Shown here one piece after another: positions 6,901 through 15,995 of a stretch of 64,000 nt of DNA. Source of the DNA: Castellaniella daejeonensis (GTDB taxonomy: Bacteria; Pseudomonadota; Gammaproteobacteria; Burkholderiales; Burkholderiaceae_B); contig NZ_BAAAFN010000006.1 in NCBI RefSeq assembly GCF_039523555.1, forward strand, positions 372,001 to 436,000, read 5' to 3'. The position numbers and the translations under genes were made by a program. The notes under the pieces are model-generated. The model did no database searches, was not told where the DNA came from, and was given only the letters and a program-made list of their open reading frames with translations. Numbering within the stretch: the first letter of the stretch is position 1; every line of letters begins with the position of its first letter.

Positions 6901-8424
6901 ATGCCCCTGGTTTCCCGTCTTTGCACGCGATGCTGCCGGAAGCCCGTCCAGGCTATCCTGGCCGTGGCATTTGCATTTCTGTGCGCCGGCCTGGGGCAGG
7001 TCACCCGTCCCGACCAGGGGCTGTCCATCCTGTGGCCGGCCAATGCCTTGCTGGCCGGCCTGCTGATCCGCCGCCCGGCCCTGGGCCATCCGCTCTTCTG
7101 GGCAGGGGCGTTCTGCGGCCTGGCGCTGGCAGGCCTGTTCCTCGAAGACCAGCCCTGGCCGGCCGCCCTTGGCTACGGCATCACCGACCTGTCGGGCGTG
7201 TTCGTCGCCTGGATCATCCTGTCGTCCAACTGGACACCCGCCCGGATGCGCAGCCCCCGGGGCATCGGCCATGTGTTCGCGGCCTGCGCGGCGGCTGCCG
7301 CCACCAATGCCGCCATAGCATTGGCCCTCGTTCCCTGGCTGCGGCCCGATGCGCAATGGACGACCGTCGCCCTGAACTGGTTCTTCGGCCAATTGCTCAG
7401 CTACTGCGCCCTCCTGCCGCCGATCATGCTGTTGCCCAGGCGTGCCGGATTGCGTCCGGATCGCCGCCATTCCTGGTCCTCGCTGTTCAGGCGCATGGTC
7501 AGCGGCACCCTGCTGCTGCCCATCGCCGCGCTGGCCGCCAGCCTGTCCCTGTGTTTCCTGCTGGGCGGGCCGGGCGCCGCCGCATTTCCCATCCCCGCCC
7601 TGATGTACTGCGCCCTGGCCTACCGCCAGAGCACGACGGCCTGGATCACTCTGCTGACCGCCCTTGCCGTGCTGCTGGGCGTCGCAAATGGCTGGCTGCC
7701 GATGGGCGAAAACCAGCCGCTCGCCGGACGCCATGCCTGGGACATGGTTTCCTTGCGGCTGGGCGTCCTGCTGCTGGTCATGTCGCCTCTGCTGGTCTCC
7801 GGCATCCTGGCCGCCCGCAGCGACCTGATCTCTTCGCTGAACCTGGCCCTGGACCACGACGGCCTGACCCGCGCCCTGTCGCGCGAAGCCTTCCTGCGCA
7901 GCGCCGACGAGCACCTGGGGCGCGCCACGGCGCCGCCCCAGGGCAACGCCCTGCTGATGCTGGACATCGACCACTTCAAGCAACTGAACGACCGGTACGG
8001 TCATGCCGCCGGCGACCAGGTCCTGAAGGACTTCGCGCGCACCATCCGCACACTCGTCCGTCCCAACGACCTGTTCGGACGCCTGGGCGGCGAGGAATTC
8101 GCGCTGTTCCTGCCCGACACATCCGAACGGGACGCAAACGACATTGCCGAACGCCTGCGCTTCTGCGTGGAAAAACTGGAAGTCTTCGCAGGCAACGGCG
8201 CGCCCCTGAAGATCTCCGTCAGCATCGGCGCGGTGCACGACTCCTGCACCCAGCCCGCCTCCCTGAGCGAGCTTTTGGCGTATGCTGATCGAGCGATGTA
8301 CCAGGCCAAGCGTGGCGGCCGCAACCGGGTGCACGCCCACGGCGGCACGACCGCCTGGCCCCTGGATGCGACGGAGGACACGGCATGGCTCCCACCCTTG
8401 AACAACGCGCCCAAGGCGCCCTGA
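6901..8424 (+). CDS. MASE1-type membrane diguanylate cyclase
   Basis: A 507-residue protein. Residues about 15-310 contain eight or so membrane helices of the MASE1 kind (LSILWPANALLAGLLIRRPA is typical of this sensor), and the last 170 residues are a GGDEF domain. DIDHFKQLNDRYGHAAGD leads to GGEEF near residue 397, with RPND five residues before it as an I-site. An active, product-inhibited c-di-GMP synthase is expected. ATG 6901 is the first start that places the N-terminus just before helix one; upstream in-frame codons overlap the preceding gene. Its 3' end overlaps the ADP-ribosylglycohydrolase gene by 40 bases. A close paralogue lies at 16435-17910. Confidence 0.93.
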   Translation: MPLVSRLCTRCCRKPVQAILAVAFAFLCAGLGQVTRPDQGLSILWPANALLAGLLIRRPALGHPLFWAGAFCGLALAGLFLEDQPWPAALGYGITDLSGVFVAWIILSSNWTPARMRSPRGIGHVFAACAAAAATNAAIALALVPWLRPDAQWTTVALNWFFGQLLSYCALLPPIMLLPRRAGLRPDRRHSWSSLFRRMVSGTLLLPIAALAASLSLCFLLGGPGAAAFPIPALMYCALAYRQSTTAWITLLTALAVLLGVANGWLPMGENQPLAGRHAWDMVSLRLGVLLLVMSPLLVSGILAARSDLISSLNLALDHDGLTRALSREAFLRSADEHLGRATAPPQGNALLMLDIDHFKQLNDRYGHAAGDQVLKDFARTIRTLVRPNDLFGRLGGEEFALFLPDTSERDANDIAERLRFCVEKLEVFAGNGAPLKISVSIGAVHDSCTQPASLSELLAYADRAMYQAKRGGRNRVHAHGGTTAWPLDATEDTAWLPPLNNAPKAP

Positions 8425-9467
8425 TCGGCGCCTACATCGGCGATGCCCTGGCCCTGGGGCCGCACTGGTACTACGACCTGGACGCGCTGCGGCGCGACTA
8501 CGGCGCGTGGATCGACAGCTACACGGACCCCAGGCCGGACCGCTATCACGCCGGGTTGCGGGCCGGCCAATCGGGCCAGGCCGGTTTCATCCTGGACCTG
8601 CTGACGGAATCCCTGGACGCATGCGGCGGATACGATGAAACGGACTTCTGCCGCCGGCTGGACCAGGATCTGTTCCCGCTGCTGGACGGCACCCCCATGA
8701 ATGGACCAGGAGGCTACACCAGCCAGTCGATTCGCGAAGCCTGGCGCCTGCGCGTGGGCCAGGGGCTGCCCTGGGGTCAGGTGGCGGGCCTGGCCGACAC
8801 CACCGAGGCCGCCGAGCGCATCCTGGCCCTGGCCGTGCGCTATGCACGGCAACCGGCCGACCTGGCACGCCACTGTGCGACGAACACGGCGCTCACTCAG
8901 CGCGACGCCACGGTGATGGCCATGACCGTGGCGTACGGCTGCGTGCTGGGCAGCCTGGTGCGCGGCGAGCCGCTGGACGCAGCCACGTCCGACCGCCTGA
9001 TGGCGCTGGTGCGCGACGGCGCCCTGCCCTTCCACAGCGTGACATCGGCCGGCGAGAACACCCCGCCGCCCGGTCCGGAAGCGCCCCGGACCGCCGGTCA
9101 ATTCGCCTCGCCCGACGCCCTGCTGACGGTGTCCTGCGTCCTGCGCGCCGCCCAGGATCCGGACATCCGCATCGAACCGGCCTGGAAAGCCTCGCTGGTA
9201 TACGGCATGCCCTGCGCCGTCTATCATCAGTTCCCCGCCGCCTACTACCTGGCCGGCCGCTTCCAGGGCGACTTCGAATCCGCCGTCCTGCATGCCGTCA
9301 ACGGGGGCGGCCAGAACCAGGCCAGGGCGATGCTCACCGGCGCCCTGTGCGGCGCGATCGGCGGCATCCAGGCGATCCCGAGCCGCCTCGTCGCCCCCCT
9401 GGAAGACAGTGCGCGGCGCCTGGAACGCGCAGGCCGGATCGCCCGCCGGGCCGCCGAGGCAGCCTGA
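8385..9467 (+). CDS. ADP-ribosylglycohydrolase family protein
   Basis: A 360-residue protein of the DraG/ARH fold, which uses two magnesium ions to remove ADP-ribose from proteins or small molecules. RAQGALIGAYIGDALALGPH at the start is the family signature, with the metal-binding GD pair; later QRDATVMAMTVAYG and, near the C-terminus, NGGGQNQARAMLTGAL follow the family plan. The expected second metal site (a D-x-D-S/T near the end in DraG) is changed here to Gly-Gly-Gln-Asn, so catalytic activity is uncertain. GGAGG lies before ATG 8385, inside the 3' end of the diguanylate cyclase gene, so translation of the two is probably coupled. Confidence 0.85.
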   Translation: MAPTLEQRAQGALIGAYIGDALALGPHWYYDLDALRRDYGAWIDSYTDPRPDRYHAGLRAGQSGQAGFILDLLTESLDACGGYDETDFCRRLDQDLFPLLDGTPMNGPGGYTSQSIREAWRLRVGQGLPWGQVAGLADTTEAAERILALAVRYARQPADLARHCATNTALTQRDATVMAMTVAYGCVLGSLVRGEPLDAATSDRLMALVRDGALPFHSVTSAGENTPPPGPEAPRTAGQFASPDALLTVSCVLRAAQDPDIRIEPAWKASLVYGMPCAVYHQFPAAYYLAGRFQGDFESAVLHAVNGGGQNQARAMLTGALCGAIGGIQAIPSRLVAPLEDSARRLERAGRIARRAAEAA

Positions 9468-9480
9468 CACACCGGCGAAA

Positions 9481-10212
9481 TCAGCGTACCGGCAGAAAAT
9501 TGAAGAACAGCAGGCCCTGCACGTAATTGATGCCGATGCGCCGCAGGCTTTCATCCTGCAGCTCGGCTTCCAGATCCAGGCGGGCGACGATGCGCCCGAA
9601 CTCGCGCTCGAAGCTCAGGTTGGCCACGCCCTCGCCCATTTCATTGGACAGCAGCAGCGGCCGGCCCTGGGCATCGCGCCGGCTGGAGAGCATCCAGGCG
9701 GCGATCTCGACATTGCGGGCCGCATTGAACACATGACGGGCCTGGACTGAATCGCCGACGTGGAAACGGGTCAGTCCGCCATGCGCGGCGATGATCATGC
9801 TGGACAGGCCGAGCACGAACGCCGCCACCCGGTCCCCCGGGTAACGCGGGTCCATGGCCACCGAGAGCACCTCGATATCCTGCAGGCCGTCCAGTTCCTT
9901 GGGCACCTCGCCGCTGCGGATACGGGCCCGGCCCTGCTCCAGCGCTGCCTTCAGATCGGTGAACCCCGCCTTGCGCCATTCGCCCGGATTGCGCCGGTAC
10001 AGCTTTTCGAGCAGGCGATCCAGGCTTTCCAGGTTGTCGCGCATCGCCAGGGTCTGCATGCGGTTGAGGTCGCTCTGCGCGAACTGATCGGCAGACATGG
10101 ACTCCCCCCGCAGTCCGGGATCGGAAGGTGCCGCACAGCCGGCCAGCGCCAGCAGGGCGGCCAGCCACCACGCGCGCCAGCGGACGGATTCCCGGGGGCG
10201 CGATCCGGCCAT
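9481..10212 (-). CDS. predicted lipoprotein of unknown function
   Basis: A 243-residue protein with an Arg-rich start, a hydrophobic stretch WWLAALLALAGC and lipobox LAGC, so a lipoprotein. The mature part is soluble and helical; segments include MQTLAMRDNLESLDRLLEKL, GGLTRFHVGDSVQARHVFNA and ISYVQ-like GINYVQGLLFFNFLPVR at the extreme end, the only hydrophobic patch. I know no characterised homologue, although similar lipoproteins occur in related Burkholderiales. It is convergent with the ADP-ribosylglycohydrolase gene (13 bases apart). Confidence 0.75.
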   Translation of the reverse strand: MAGSRPRESVRWRAWWLAALLALAGCAAPSDPGLRGESMSADQFAQSDLNRMQTLAMRDNLESLDRLLEKLYRRNPGEWRKAGFTDLKAALEQGRARIRSGEVPKELDGLQDIEVLSVAMDPRYPGDRVAAFVLGLSSMIIAAHGGLTRFHVGDSVQARHVFNAARNVEIAAWMLSSRRDAQGRPLLLSNEMGEGVANLSFEREFGRIVARLDLEAELQDESLRRIGINYVQGLLFFNFLPVR

Positions 10213-10324
10213 CAGGGCCTGCCCGCACGCTGCATGCGCACAGCGGCATGCGCGCTGCGCCTGGTGTCCTGTCCAGCCCGGTTGTGCATGGCCACTCGAC
10301 TCCTTGGCGAAGGTGAAAGGGCGC

Positions 10325-11257
10325 CTAGTATTGCCGGTCCCGGTCCACGACGCCGGAGACGGCCTCGCCCCGGTCCAGGGCGCGGATCTTGCCGGCGATC
10401 TGCCGCACCGTCCGGTCCATCAGGCTGGCGCCGGCGATGTGCGGCGTGACGCGGATGCGCGCATCGGTCCAGAAGGGATGACCGGGAGGCAGGGGCTCAC
10501 GTTCGAAGACGTCCAGGGCAGCAGCCCGCAGGCGGCCCTCGTCCAGGGCGGCGAGCAGATCGGCCTCGACCAGGTGCCCACCCCGGGCGATGTTGATCAC
10601 CACGGCGTCGGGACGCAACCGATCGAACGTGCGGCGGCACAGAATGCCCCGGGTGGCATCGGTGAGCGGCAGCGCGTTGACCAGCACACGCGTGCGCGCC
10701 AGGAACGAAGCCAGACCCTGCTCGCCGCAATAGGACTCGGCGCCCGGCACTGAGCGGCCGCTGCGCGACCAGACGGCCGTCGGGTACTCCAGAGCCGCGC
10801 AGGCCTGGGCGACCCGGGCGCCCATGGCACCGGCCCCCAGCACCCCGACGGTCCAGGCATCGCGGTCGATATCGCCCAGGGGGCGCCACTGCTCCTGGGC
10901 CTGCTGGCGCTCGTAGCGGCCGAAATCGCGCGATTCGCGCAGCAGGTGGTAGAGCGTGTATTCCGCCATCTGCACCGCCATGCCGCCGTCCTCCAGCCGC
11001 ACCAGGGGCAGGCTGTCGGGCAGGCCGGGCAGTCGCAGCAAGGCGTCGACGCCCGCCCCCAGATTGAACAGGGCGCGCAATCGGGGCTCGCGCACGAACA
11101 GGTCGGACGGCGGCGCCCACACCACGGCGAAATCGGCATCGCCTTCGGGGGCACCATCGCCCCACAGGCGCACCCGGGCCTCGGGCAGCGCATCGCGCAA
11201 TGCCGCCACCCAGGCGTGCGGATCGGCTTCCAGTTCCGACGCAAAGACGATTTCCAT
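10325..11257 (-). CDS. ghrA: glyoxylate/hydroxypyruvate reductase A-like dehydrogenase
   Basis: A 310-residue D-2-hydroxyacid dehydrogenase that reduces glyoxylate or hydroxypyruvate with NAD(P)H. The nucleotide fold is marked by VGVLGAGAMGARVAQACAAL; the catalytic Arg lies in NIARGGHLVEADLL and the Glu in FEREPLPPGHPFW; the His is in TPHIAGAS. Overall the sequence follows the GhrA/YcdW branch, including the early LFNLGAGVDALL. ATG 11257 was taken; an in-frame ATG at 11269 would overlap the M14 peptidase gene. The two genes abut and are probably one operon. Window genes glcDEF make glyoxylate, but they lie far away. Confidence 0.85.
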   Translation of the reverse strand: MEIVFASELEADPHAWVAALRDALPEARVRLWGDGAPEGDADFAVVWAPPSDLFVREPRLRALFNLGAGVDALLRLPGLPDSLPLVRLEDGGMAVQMAEYTLYHLLRESRDFGRYERQQAQEQWRPLGDIDRDAWTVGVLGAGAMGARVAQACAALEYPTAVWSRSGRSVPGAESYCGEQGLASFLARTRVLVNALPLTDATRGILCRRTFDRLRPDAVVINIARGGHLVEADLLAALDEGRLRAAALDVFEREPLPPGHPFWTDARIRVTPHIAGASLMDRTVRQIAGKIRALDRGEAVSGVVDRDRQY

Positions 11258-11258
11258 G

Positions 11259-12203
11259 TCAGGACCCATCCGTATTTCCAGGGGCGCCCCCATGTTCCAG
11301 GGCATAGTCCAGCGCCGCGCACACCGCCACGGCCTGGGCCTCGTTGCACCGATCCGGCGTTGTGCGCGGGCTGTCGGGATAGACCTCGGTCGTGGTGCGG
11401 TAGCGCGCATCCGTGATGCCCGCGCACAGGCCCAGGGACCGCAGGGCGTAGCGAATGACACCCGGGGCCACCACCGGAGAGCCGATGATTTCACCGCGCG
11501 CATCGGCGGGGGCGATGTGGGTGACTTCGGCCACCGCGCGAATCACGGCGGCCTGGAACTCCGGTTGGGGCGACTCGGTGTCGTCGACCAGGTAGAAGCC
11601 GTCGGGGATGCTGCCCGGGGTGAAAGGCCGGCCATCGCGCGCCGCCAGGGCGGGCCGGAATTCGGACTCGTCGGTGTCGGTGGTCTCGTGCAGGTCGATG
11701 TGCACCCGCACGCGGTCGGCAAACGGCGCCACCAGCGCCATCAGTGCAGCCGACTCGGGCGCCGGGCTGCCCTGGCGGAAGGAACGGTTCGGGTCCAGCG
11801 CCTGGGGATTCCAGCGATGGATGCGCTCGTAGCCCCAGGGGCTGACACAGGGAACGATCATCAGGTCCAGGCGGCCCGCATAGTCGGCGGCGTGGCGTTC
11901 GGCAAATTGCAGGGCGCCATGCACGCCACTGGTCTCGTAGCCGTGCACGCCGCCCGTGACCAGCGCCACGGGTCGGCCATCCTGCCAGTCCCGGCTGCGC
12001 AGCGCACACAAGGGATAGGTGTCGGGACCGTAGTCTAGCCGGCCATACCGCACGATGTCGAAACGGTCGCGCAGGTGCTCGACCGCGACGAGGACTTCAT
12101 CGGCGTAGCTGCGCCGGCGTTGCTGGCGGGCACGCCAGGCGGCGACCTCCGCATCCCCCCAGGGGATGCCGGGCGTGCCGATCGGATAGAACGGGGACAG
12201 CAT
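11259..12203 (-). CDS. M14 family metallopeptidase (succinylglutamate desuccinylase-like)
   Basis: A 314-residue cytoplasmic zinc hydrolase. GGVHGYETSG provides the His-x-x-Glu zinc pair, and VHIDLHETTDTDESEF the third His; TTTEVYPDS near the end holds the likely catalytic Glu. NPQALDPNRSFRQG is the conserved substrate-binding Asn-Arg segment. The substrate may be a peptide or an N-acyl amino acid. ATG 12203 follows GGAGAG at a reasonable distance and was preferred to ATG 12224, which lacks a ribosome site. It sits immediately upstream of ghrA. Confidence 0.85.
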   Translation of the reverse strand: MLSPFYPIGTPGIPWGDAEVAAWRARQQRRRSYADEVLVAVEHLRDRFDIVRYGRLDYGPDTYPLCALRSRDWQDGRPVALVTGGVHGYETSGVHGALQFAERHAADYAGRLDLMIVPCVSPWGYERIHRWNPQALDPNRSFRQGSPAPESAALMALVAPFADRVRVHIDLHETTDTDESEFRPALAARDGRPFTPGSIPDGFYLVDDTESPQPEFQAAVIRAVAEVTHIAPADARGEIIGSPVVAPGVIRYALRSLGLCAGITDARYRTTTEVYPDSPRTTPDRCNEAQAVAVCAALDYALEHGGAPGNTDGS

Positions 12204-12307
12204 GAACCGGACTCTCCAGGGCATGAAAAACTGCCTTGGAATGTATCACACGGGCGCGCGCCGCCATGTCTGCCCACCGGCCGACCTGCGGCATGCGGAC
12301 GGCGCCC

Positions 12308-12988
12308 TCAATACAGCCACAGCCGGACGTGCAGCCAGCCGGCGTCCTGGGCGGCCTCGATGGCCTCGAACACGGGAATCGACAGGAAATACGGCAAGGC
12401 ATCGCGCACGGTCTTCCAGACGCCCGCAAGATCGACCGTCACGTGCTGCGGCGAGCGCCAGCCGGCCAGACGGGGCAGGAAACGCGGCACCCGTGCCTGG
12501 TATGCGTCGAACGGCGTGCCGAACGATATGCGCAGCATCCGCTCTTCTTCGCCCACGATCCAGCGGAACACCGCCCAGGCCGCCAGGGCGAGAACCAGGC
12601 CCACCGTCATGCTGCCGGTCTGCAGGCCGATACCCAGGACCGCCAGGATGGAAAAGACATACAGCGGATTGCGGCAGACCGAATAAGGCCCCTCGGCCAC
12701 GAGATCGGCGCCCTTGCGTCCCCCCAGATACAGCATGCAGGCGCAGCGCCCCAGCAGCGCCAGCGCCATCAGCATGAGCCCCGCCCATTCCAGCCCCTGG
12801 TTCACCCAGCCGGCCTCCGGCCAGGCGGAACCGATCCAGGGCAGCGCCAGCAGGGCCAGGGCACCAAGAACGCCCAGGGCGCGGCGGCGCAGCACCTGCG
12901 CATGGGCCAGGCGCTCCCAGGCCGGACCGATACCGGTCCCGGAATGGGGCGCAGCGGCGGCCGAAGAAGAATAGGCAGTCGAGGTCAT
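12308..12988 (-). CDS. isoprenylcysteine carboxyl methyltransferase-like membrane protein
   Basis: A 226-residue protein with about five hydrophobic helices. The C-terminal part LVAEGPYSVCRNPLYVFSIL followed by GEEERMLRISFGTPFDAYQA is the typical ICMT/PEMT-like (phospholipid methyltransferase) signature: G-P-Y-x-x-x-R-N-P-x-Y for S-adenosylmethionine binding and the E-E-x-x-L motif. Bacterial members have no isoprenylated substrate, so the true target is unknown. ATG 12988 follows GGGAG; an upstream GTG in frame is less likely. It begins 52 bases after the histidine kinase gene and could be the last gene of that operon. Confidence 0.8.
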   Translation of the reverse strand: MTSTAYSSSAAAAPHSGTGIGPAWERLAHAQVLRRRALGVLGALALLALPWIGSAWPEAGWVNQGLEWAGLMLMALALLGRCACMLYLGGRKGADLVAEGPYSVCRNPLYVFSILAVLGIGLQTGSMTVGLVLALAAWAVFRWIVGEEERMLRISFGTPFDAYQARVPRFLPRLAGWRSPQHVTVDLAGVWKTVRDALPYFLSIPVFEAIEAAQDAGWLHVRLWLY

Positions 12989-13040
12989 GAAGGCTCCCGG
13001 TCGGACAGCACCCACGATAGCCTTCCGGGTTACGAATCCA

Positions 13041-14363
13041 CTACGAATCGAGCTGACTCATAGCTGAACGAAAATCCAGGACGAACACCGTGCCGCTGTC
13101 CGGGCCGCCACGGACCGAATCCACATCCAGCCGCCAGCCGCGCAGTTCGCAGACCCGCTGTGCAATGCCCAGGCCCAGGCCATGACCGGCTTCCTGCAGG
13201 TCTCCGGCGAACAGATCCGTCCGCCCGTTGCGCCACTCCTGCAGCCGGGCCAGGCGCCCCGGTTCGATGCCCGGGCCGTCATCGCGCAAGACCAGGGCGC
13301 CATTGCCGTCCAGGCTCACCCGCAGGGTGGCCGGCGCGGCATGCTCGATCGCGTTGCGCAGCAGATTGCGCAACACGATCAGCAGCGCATCCGGATCCAG
13401 CAGCCGGATCTCACCCGGCGGAACGAGCGGCTCCAGTGCCAGGCCGCGCACCCGGGCCATGGGCTCCAGGGCGAACCAGGCCTGTTCCAGGGCTTGCGCC
13501 AGATCGACGCGGCGCACCCGGGCAGGATCGGCGCTGTTCAGGGCCGCCGCGCCCGCCAGGCTGCTGGCGGCGGCATCGACCTGGACCAGCATGCGCTTCA
13601 GGCGCGCCTCCAGGGGCGTCCCCTGGCCGGCATCCAGCAGCGCCATCTCGCCATCGGAACGTAGGGCGGCCAACGGCGTGCGCAGTTCATGACCCAGGTT
13701 GGCGGAGAACTGACGCTCGAACGCCACGGAACGATCGACCCTGTCCTGTATCCGGTTGAAGGCCTCGATCAACTGCAACGCCTCGTCTCCCTGGACAGCG
13801 TCGTCGGCAGCAGCCCCGCCTTCCCAGGCCGAGAGCCGGTCCGACACGGCGCGGATCGGCGCCACCACACGGCGCGCCAGACGCCGGGCCAGCAGCCAGG
13901 CACAGACCAGCGCCAACCCGGCCCCGCCGGCCAGGATCCAGCCAAAGGACCGGACCCGGTCCTCGTGGGTGGTGGCGTCGTAGCGCACGTAGAGCAGGCC
14001 CTGCGGCACGGTCTCGACCCAGGTATGCCAGGTCTGGCCGGCCTGCACGATTTCGCGTCCACCCGGCCCGGCCGGAAACATACCCTCCAGGGGAGGCGGC
14101 CGATCCGCCGGCTGCACCCAGGCCTGGACGCGCCCGCCCTCGCTCCACCGCGGCGGCAGGACGGCCGGCACCGCCAGCCCTGCCCCGAGTTCATCGCGCA
14201 AGGCTGCGATCTGACCGGACAGGACCTCATCGACCAGGTCATCTTCCATGCGCGCGAAGGTTTCATACGCCAGCAAACCGATGATCGTCAGGAAGACGGC
14301 AGCGGTACCGGTGACGGCCCAGGTGACTCGCCTGGCCAGGAAGGAAGGCCGTTTCCGCGTCAT
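13041..14363 (-). CDS. sensor histidine kinase
   Basis: A 440-residue membrane kinase. Helix one is near residues 13-30, a periplasmic sensor of about 110 residues follows, helix two is AGGAGLALVCAWLLA, then a HAMP segment and the H-box NLGHELRTPLAALRSD with the phosphorylated His near residue 225. The ATP-binding domain has NLLRNAIEHA (N-box), RDDGPGIEP (G1) and GHGLGLGIAQRV (G2). Its start overlaps the stop of the response regulator by four bases (ATGA), so the pair is translationally coupled. The class is like PhoQ/QseC kinases; the signal is unknown. Confidence 0.93.
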   Translation of the reverse strand: MTRKRPSFLARRVTWAVTGTAAVFLTIIGLLAYETFARMEDDLVDEVLSGQIAALRDELGAGLAVPAVLPPRWSEGGRVQAWVQPADRPPPLEGMFPAGPGGREIVQAGQTWHTWVETVPQGLLYVRYDATTHEDRVRSFGWILAGGAGLALVCAWLLARRLARRVVAPIRAVSDRLSAWEGGAAADDAVQGDEALQLIEAFNRIQDRVDRSVAFERQFSANLGHELRTPLAALRSDGEMALLDAGQGTPLEARLKRMLVQVDAAASSLAGAAALNSADPARVRRVDLAQALEQAWFALEPMARVRGLALEPLVPPGEIRLLDPDALLIVLRNLLRNAIEHAAPATLRVSLDGNGALVLRDDGPGIEPGRLARLQEWRNGRTDLFAGDLQEAGHGLGLGIAQRVCELRGWRLDVDSVRGGPDSGTVFVLDFRSAMSQLDS

Positions 14364-15088
14364 GAGCCGTCCTCGCCCCCGACCTGGCCGAGCGCAGTCG
14401 TGTCGCCCGTCGCCGGGACCAGCCGCCAGCCCCGGCCGGGATCGGCCACGATGTCCGGGCCGCGCTCCGCACGCAGGCGACGGCGCAGCAAGTGCACCTG
14501 GTCATGCAATGCGCGAGCCGATGGCGGCCCCTCGGGCCACAGCGCCGCCGTCAGGCGGGCATGTGTCGCAAGGCTTCCCGCCGGCTGCATCAGCGCCGCC
14601 AGCAGCAGCACCGACTTGCGCGGCAGGGCCAGCGGCCTGCCGGACAGGAAAACCGTCCGCGATCGAGCGTCGTAGCGCAAATCTCCGTAGGTCACCGGAT
14701 CCGCGGCTTCGGCCCGCCCCCGTCGCAGCAGCACGCACAACCGTGCCGCGACCTCGGCCAGCGAGAATGGCTTGACCAGGTAGTCTTCCGCCCCCAGCTC
14801 GAAGGCCAGGAGCTTGTCTTCCAGACGATCACGCGCCGTCAGCACCAGCACGGGCCGCCATAACGCGGGTTCCCGACGCATGGCGCGCAGTACATCCAGT
14901 CCGCCCAGCCCCGGCAGGCCCAGGTCCAGCACCACGGCATCGAAGGCCGCCCCGCGCAGCAAGGCCAATGCCCCATGGCCATCGTATGCGGCATCGGGCT
15001 CCATGCCCTGGCGCTCCAGGTAACCGTACAGGTTTTCCGACAGCGTCGGCTCGTCCTCGACGATCAGGATGCGACGACTGCCGGCCAT
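14360..15088 (-). CDS. OmpR-family response regulator
   Basis: A 242-residue two-domain regulator: a receiver (1-120) with acidic pocket VEDEP, phospho-accepting Asp in VVLDLGLPG near residue 53 and LVKPFS containing the invariant Lys; then an OmpR/PhoB winged helix (about 130-225) with ARALHDQVHLLRRRLRAE as the recognition segment. The winged helix is slightly divergent (LPRKSVLLLAALMQ in place of the usual T-x-x-E-x-x-L-L). It partners the kinase immediately downstream and starts 12 bases after the carbonic anhydrase stop. Confidence 0.93.
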   Translation of the reverse strand: MAGSRRILIVEDEPTLSENLYGYLERQGMEPDAAYDGHGALALLRGAAFDAVVLDLGLPGLGGLDVLRAMRREPALWRPVLVLTARDRLEDKLLAFELGAEDYLVKPFSLAEVAARLCVLLRRGRAEAADPVTYGDLRYDARSRTVFLSGRPLALPRKSVLLLAALMQPAGSLATHARLTAALWPEGPPSARALHDQVHLLRRRLRAERGPDIVADPGRGWRLVPATGDTTALGQVGGEDGS

Positions 15089-15100
15089 CGCCGTCCGCGC

Positions 15101-15844
15101 CTACCCCAGGAACTCGACGCGCCCGGTTCCCAGGCGATAGATGCCGCCGACGACCCGCAGCTTGCCGGCCTGCGCGGCATCCCGGATGATGGACGAGCGC
15201 GCGCTCAGGGCGGCGACAGTGTCGCGGACATTCTGCGCGGTCGCGGTCTCCTGCAAGTCTCCCGCCAGTGCGCGGGCCTTTTCCACGGACGGCGAGATGG
15301 CCGACACCAGCGACGAAATCTGCCCGGGATATTCCGCCGACTGCGTGACGGCCCTGACGGCGGCGGCAACTGCGCCACAGCGCTCATGTCCGAGCACCAG
15401 GATCAGCGGCACTTCCAGGACAGCCACCGCGTATTCAAGACTGCCCAGCATGTCGTCATTGGCAAAATTGCCCGCCACCCGCGCGACGAACAGATCGCCC
15501 CGGGCGCAATCGAAGGCATATTCGGGCACGACGCGCGAGTCCGCGCAGCCCAATACGGCCGCGTAGGGATTCTGCCCGGTCGCCAGTGCCGGACGTTCGT
15601 GGGTGAAATCGTGACGCCGGGACACGCCGGACACATAGCGCTCATTGCCCGCGACCAACTGTGCGAGTGCGGCATCGGGATCCAGGACATTCTGCGGCTT
15701 TGGCGGGGACGCGGTGCGTGCCACGGCCCGGTTGCCCGGCAACACGCCGCCGGCGGCGACCGCCAGAGTGGCAGCCAGGGAGGAACGCAGGAAAAAACGG
15801 CGGGCGGACACTGCGGTGTGTGCACAGGATTTCGAATCACACAT
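15101..15844 (-). CDS. exported beta-class carbonic anhydrase
   Basis: A 247-residue carbonic anhydrase interconverting CO2 and bicarbonate. The zinc ligands are CADSR (Cys and the Asp/Arg dyad) and HERCG (His and Cys). The N-terminus has ARRFFLRSSLAATLAVAAGG, a twin-arginine-like signal with hydrophobic core, so periplasmic location is expected, as for many beta enzymes with such a leader. ATG 15844 was chosen because it gives a complete leader. It heads a likely operon with the two-component system. Confidence 0.9.
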   Translation of the reverse strand: MCDSKSCAHTAVSARRFFLRSSLAATLAVAAGGVLPGNRAVARTASPPKPQNVLDPDAALAQLVAGNERYVSGVSRRHDFTHERPALATGQNPYAAVLGCADSRVVPEYAFDCARGDLFVARVAGNFANDDMLGSLEYAVAVLEVPLILVLGHERCGAVAAAVRAVTQSAEYPGQISSLVSAISPSVEKARALAGDLQETATAQNVRDTVAALSARSSIIRDAAQAGKLRVVGGIYRLGTGRVEFLG

Positions 15845-15914
15845 TTCGGCTCTCCTATCAGGGGAATCGGTCTCGACCCGAGCCGGCGTCGAGCGGCCAT
15901 GATAACCAGCCCTT

Positions 15915-15956
15915 TGAAGCCTGAAAAGCACAATCTGAAGCCTGAAAAGCGCAATC
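15915..15956. repeat. 21-base tandem direct repeat, two copies
   Basis: Two adjacent 21-base units (15915-15935 and 15936-15956) begin tgaagcctgaaaagc and differ at one base. They lie in the intergenic region upstream of the carbonic anhydrase gene and may mark a regulator site or simple slippage. Confidence 0.85.
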
Positions 15957-15995
15957 GAAACGCCCGGCCTTCCTGCCCGCTGCAGGCATCCGGAT

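Noticed and set aside
15915..15956. Start of a CRISPR array
   Set aside because: Only two adjoining repeats without spacers and no cas genes.
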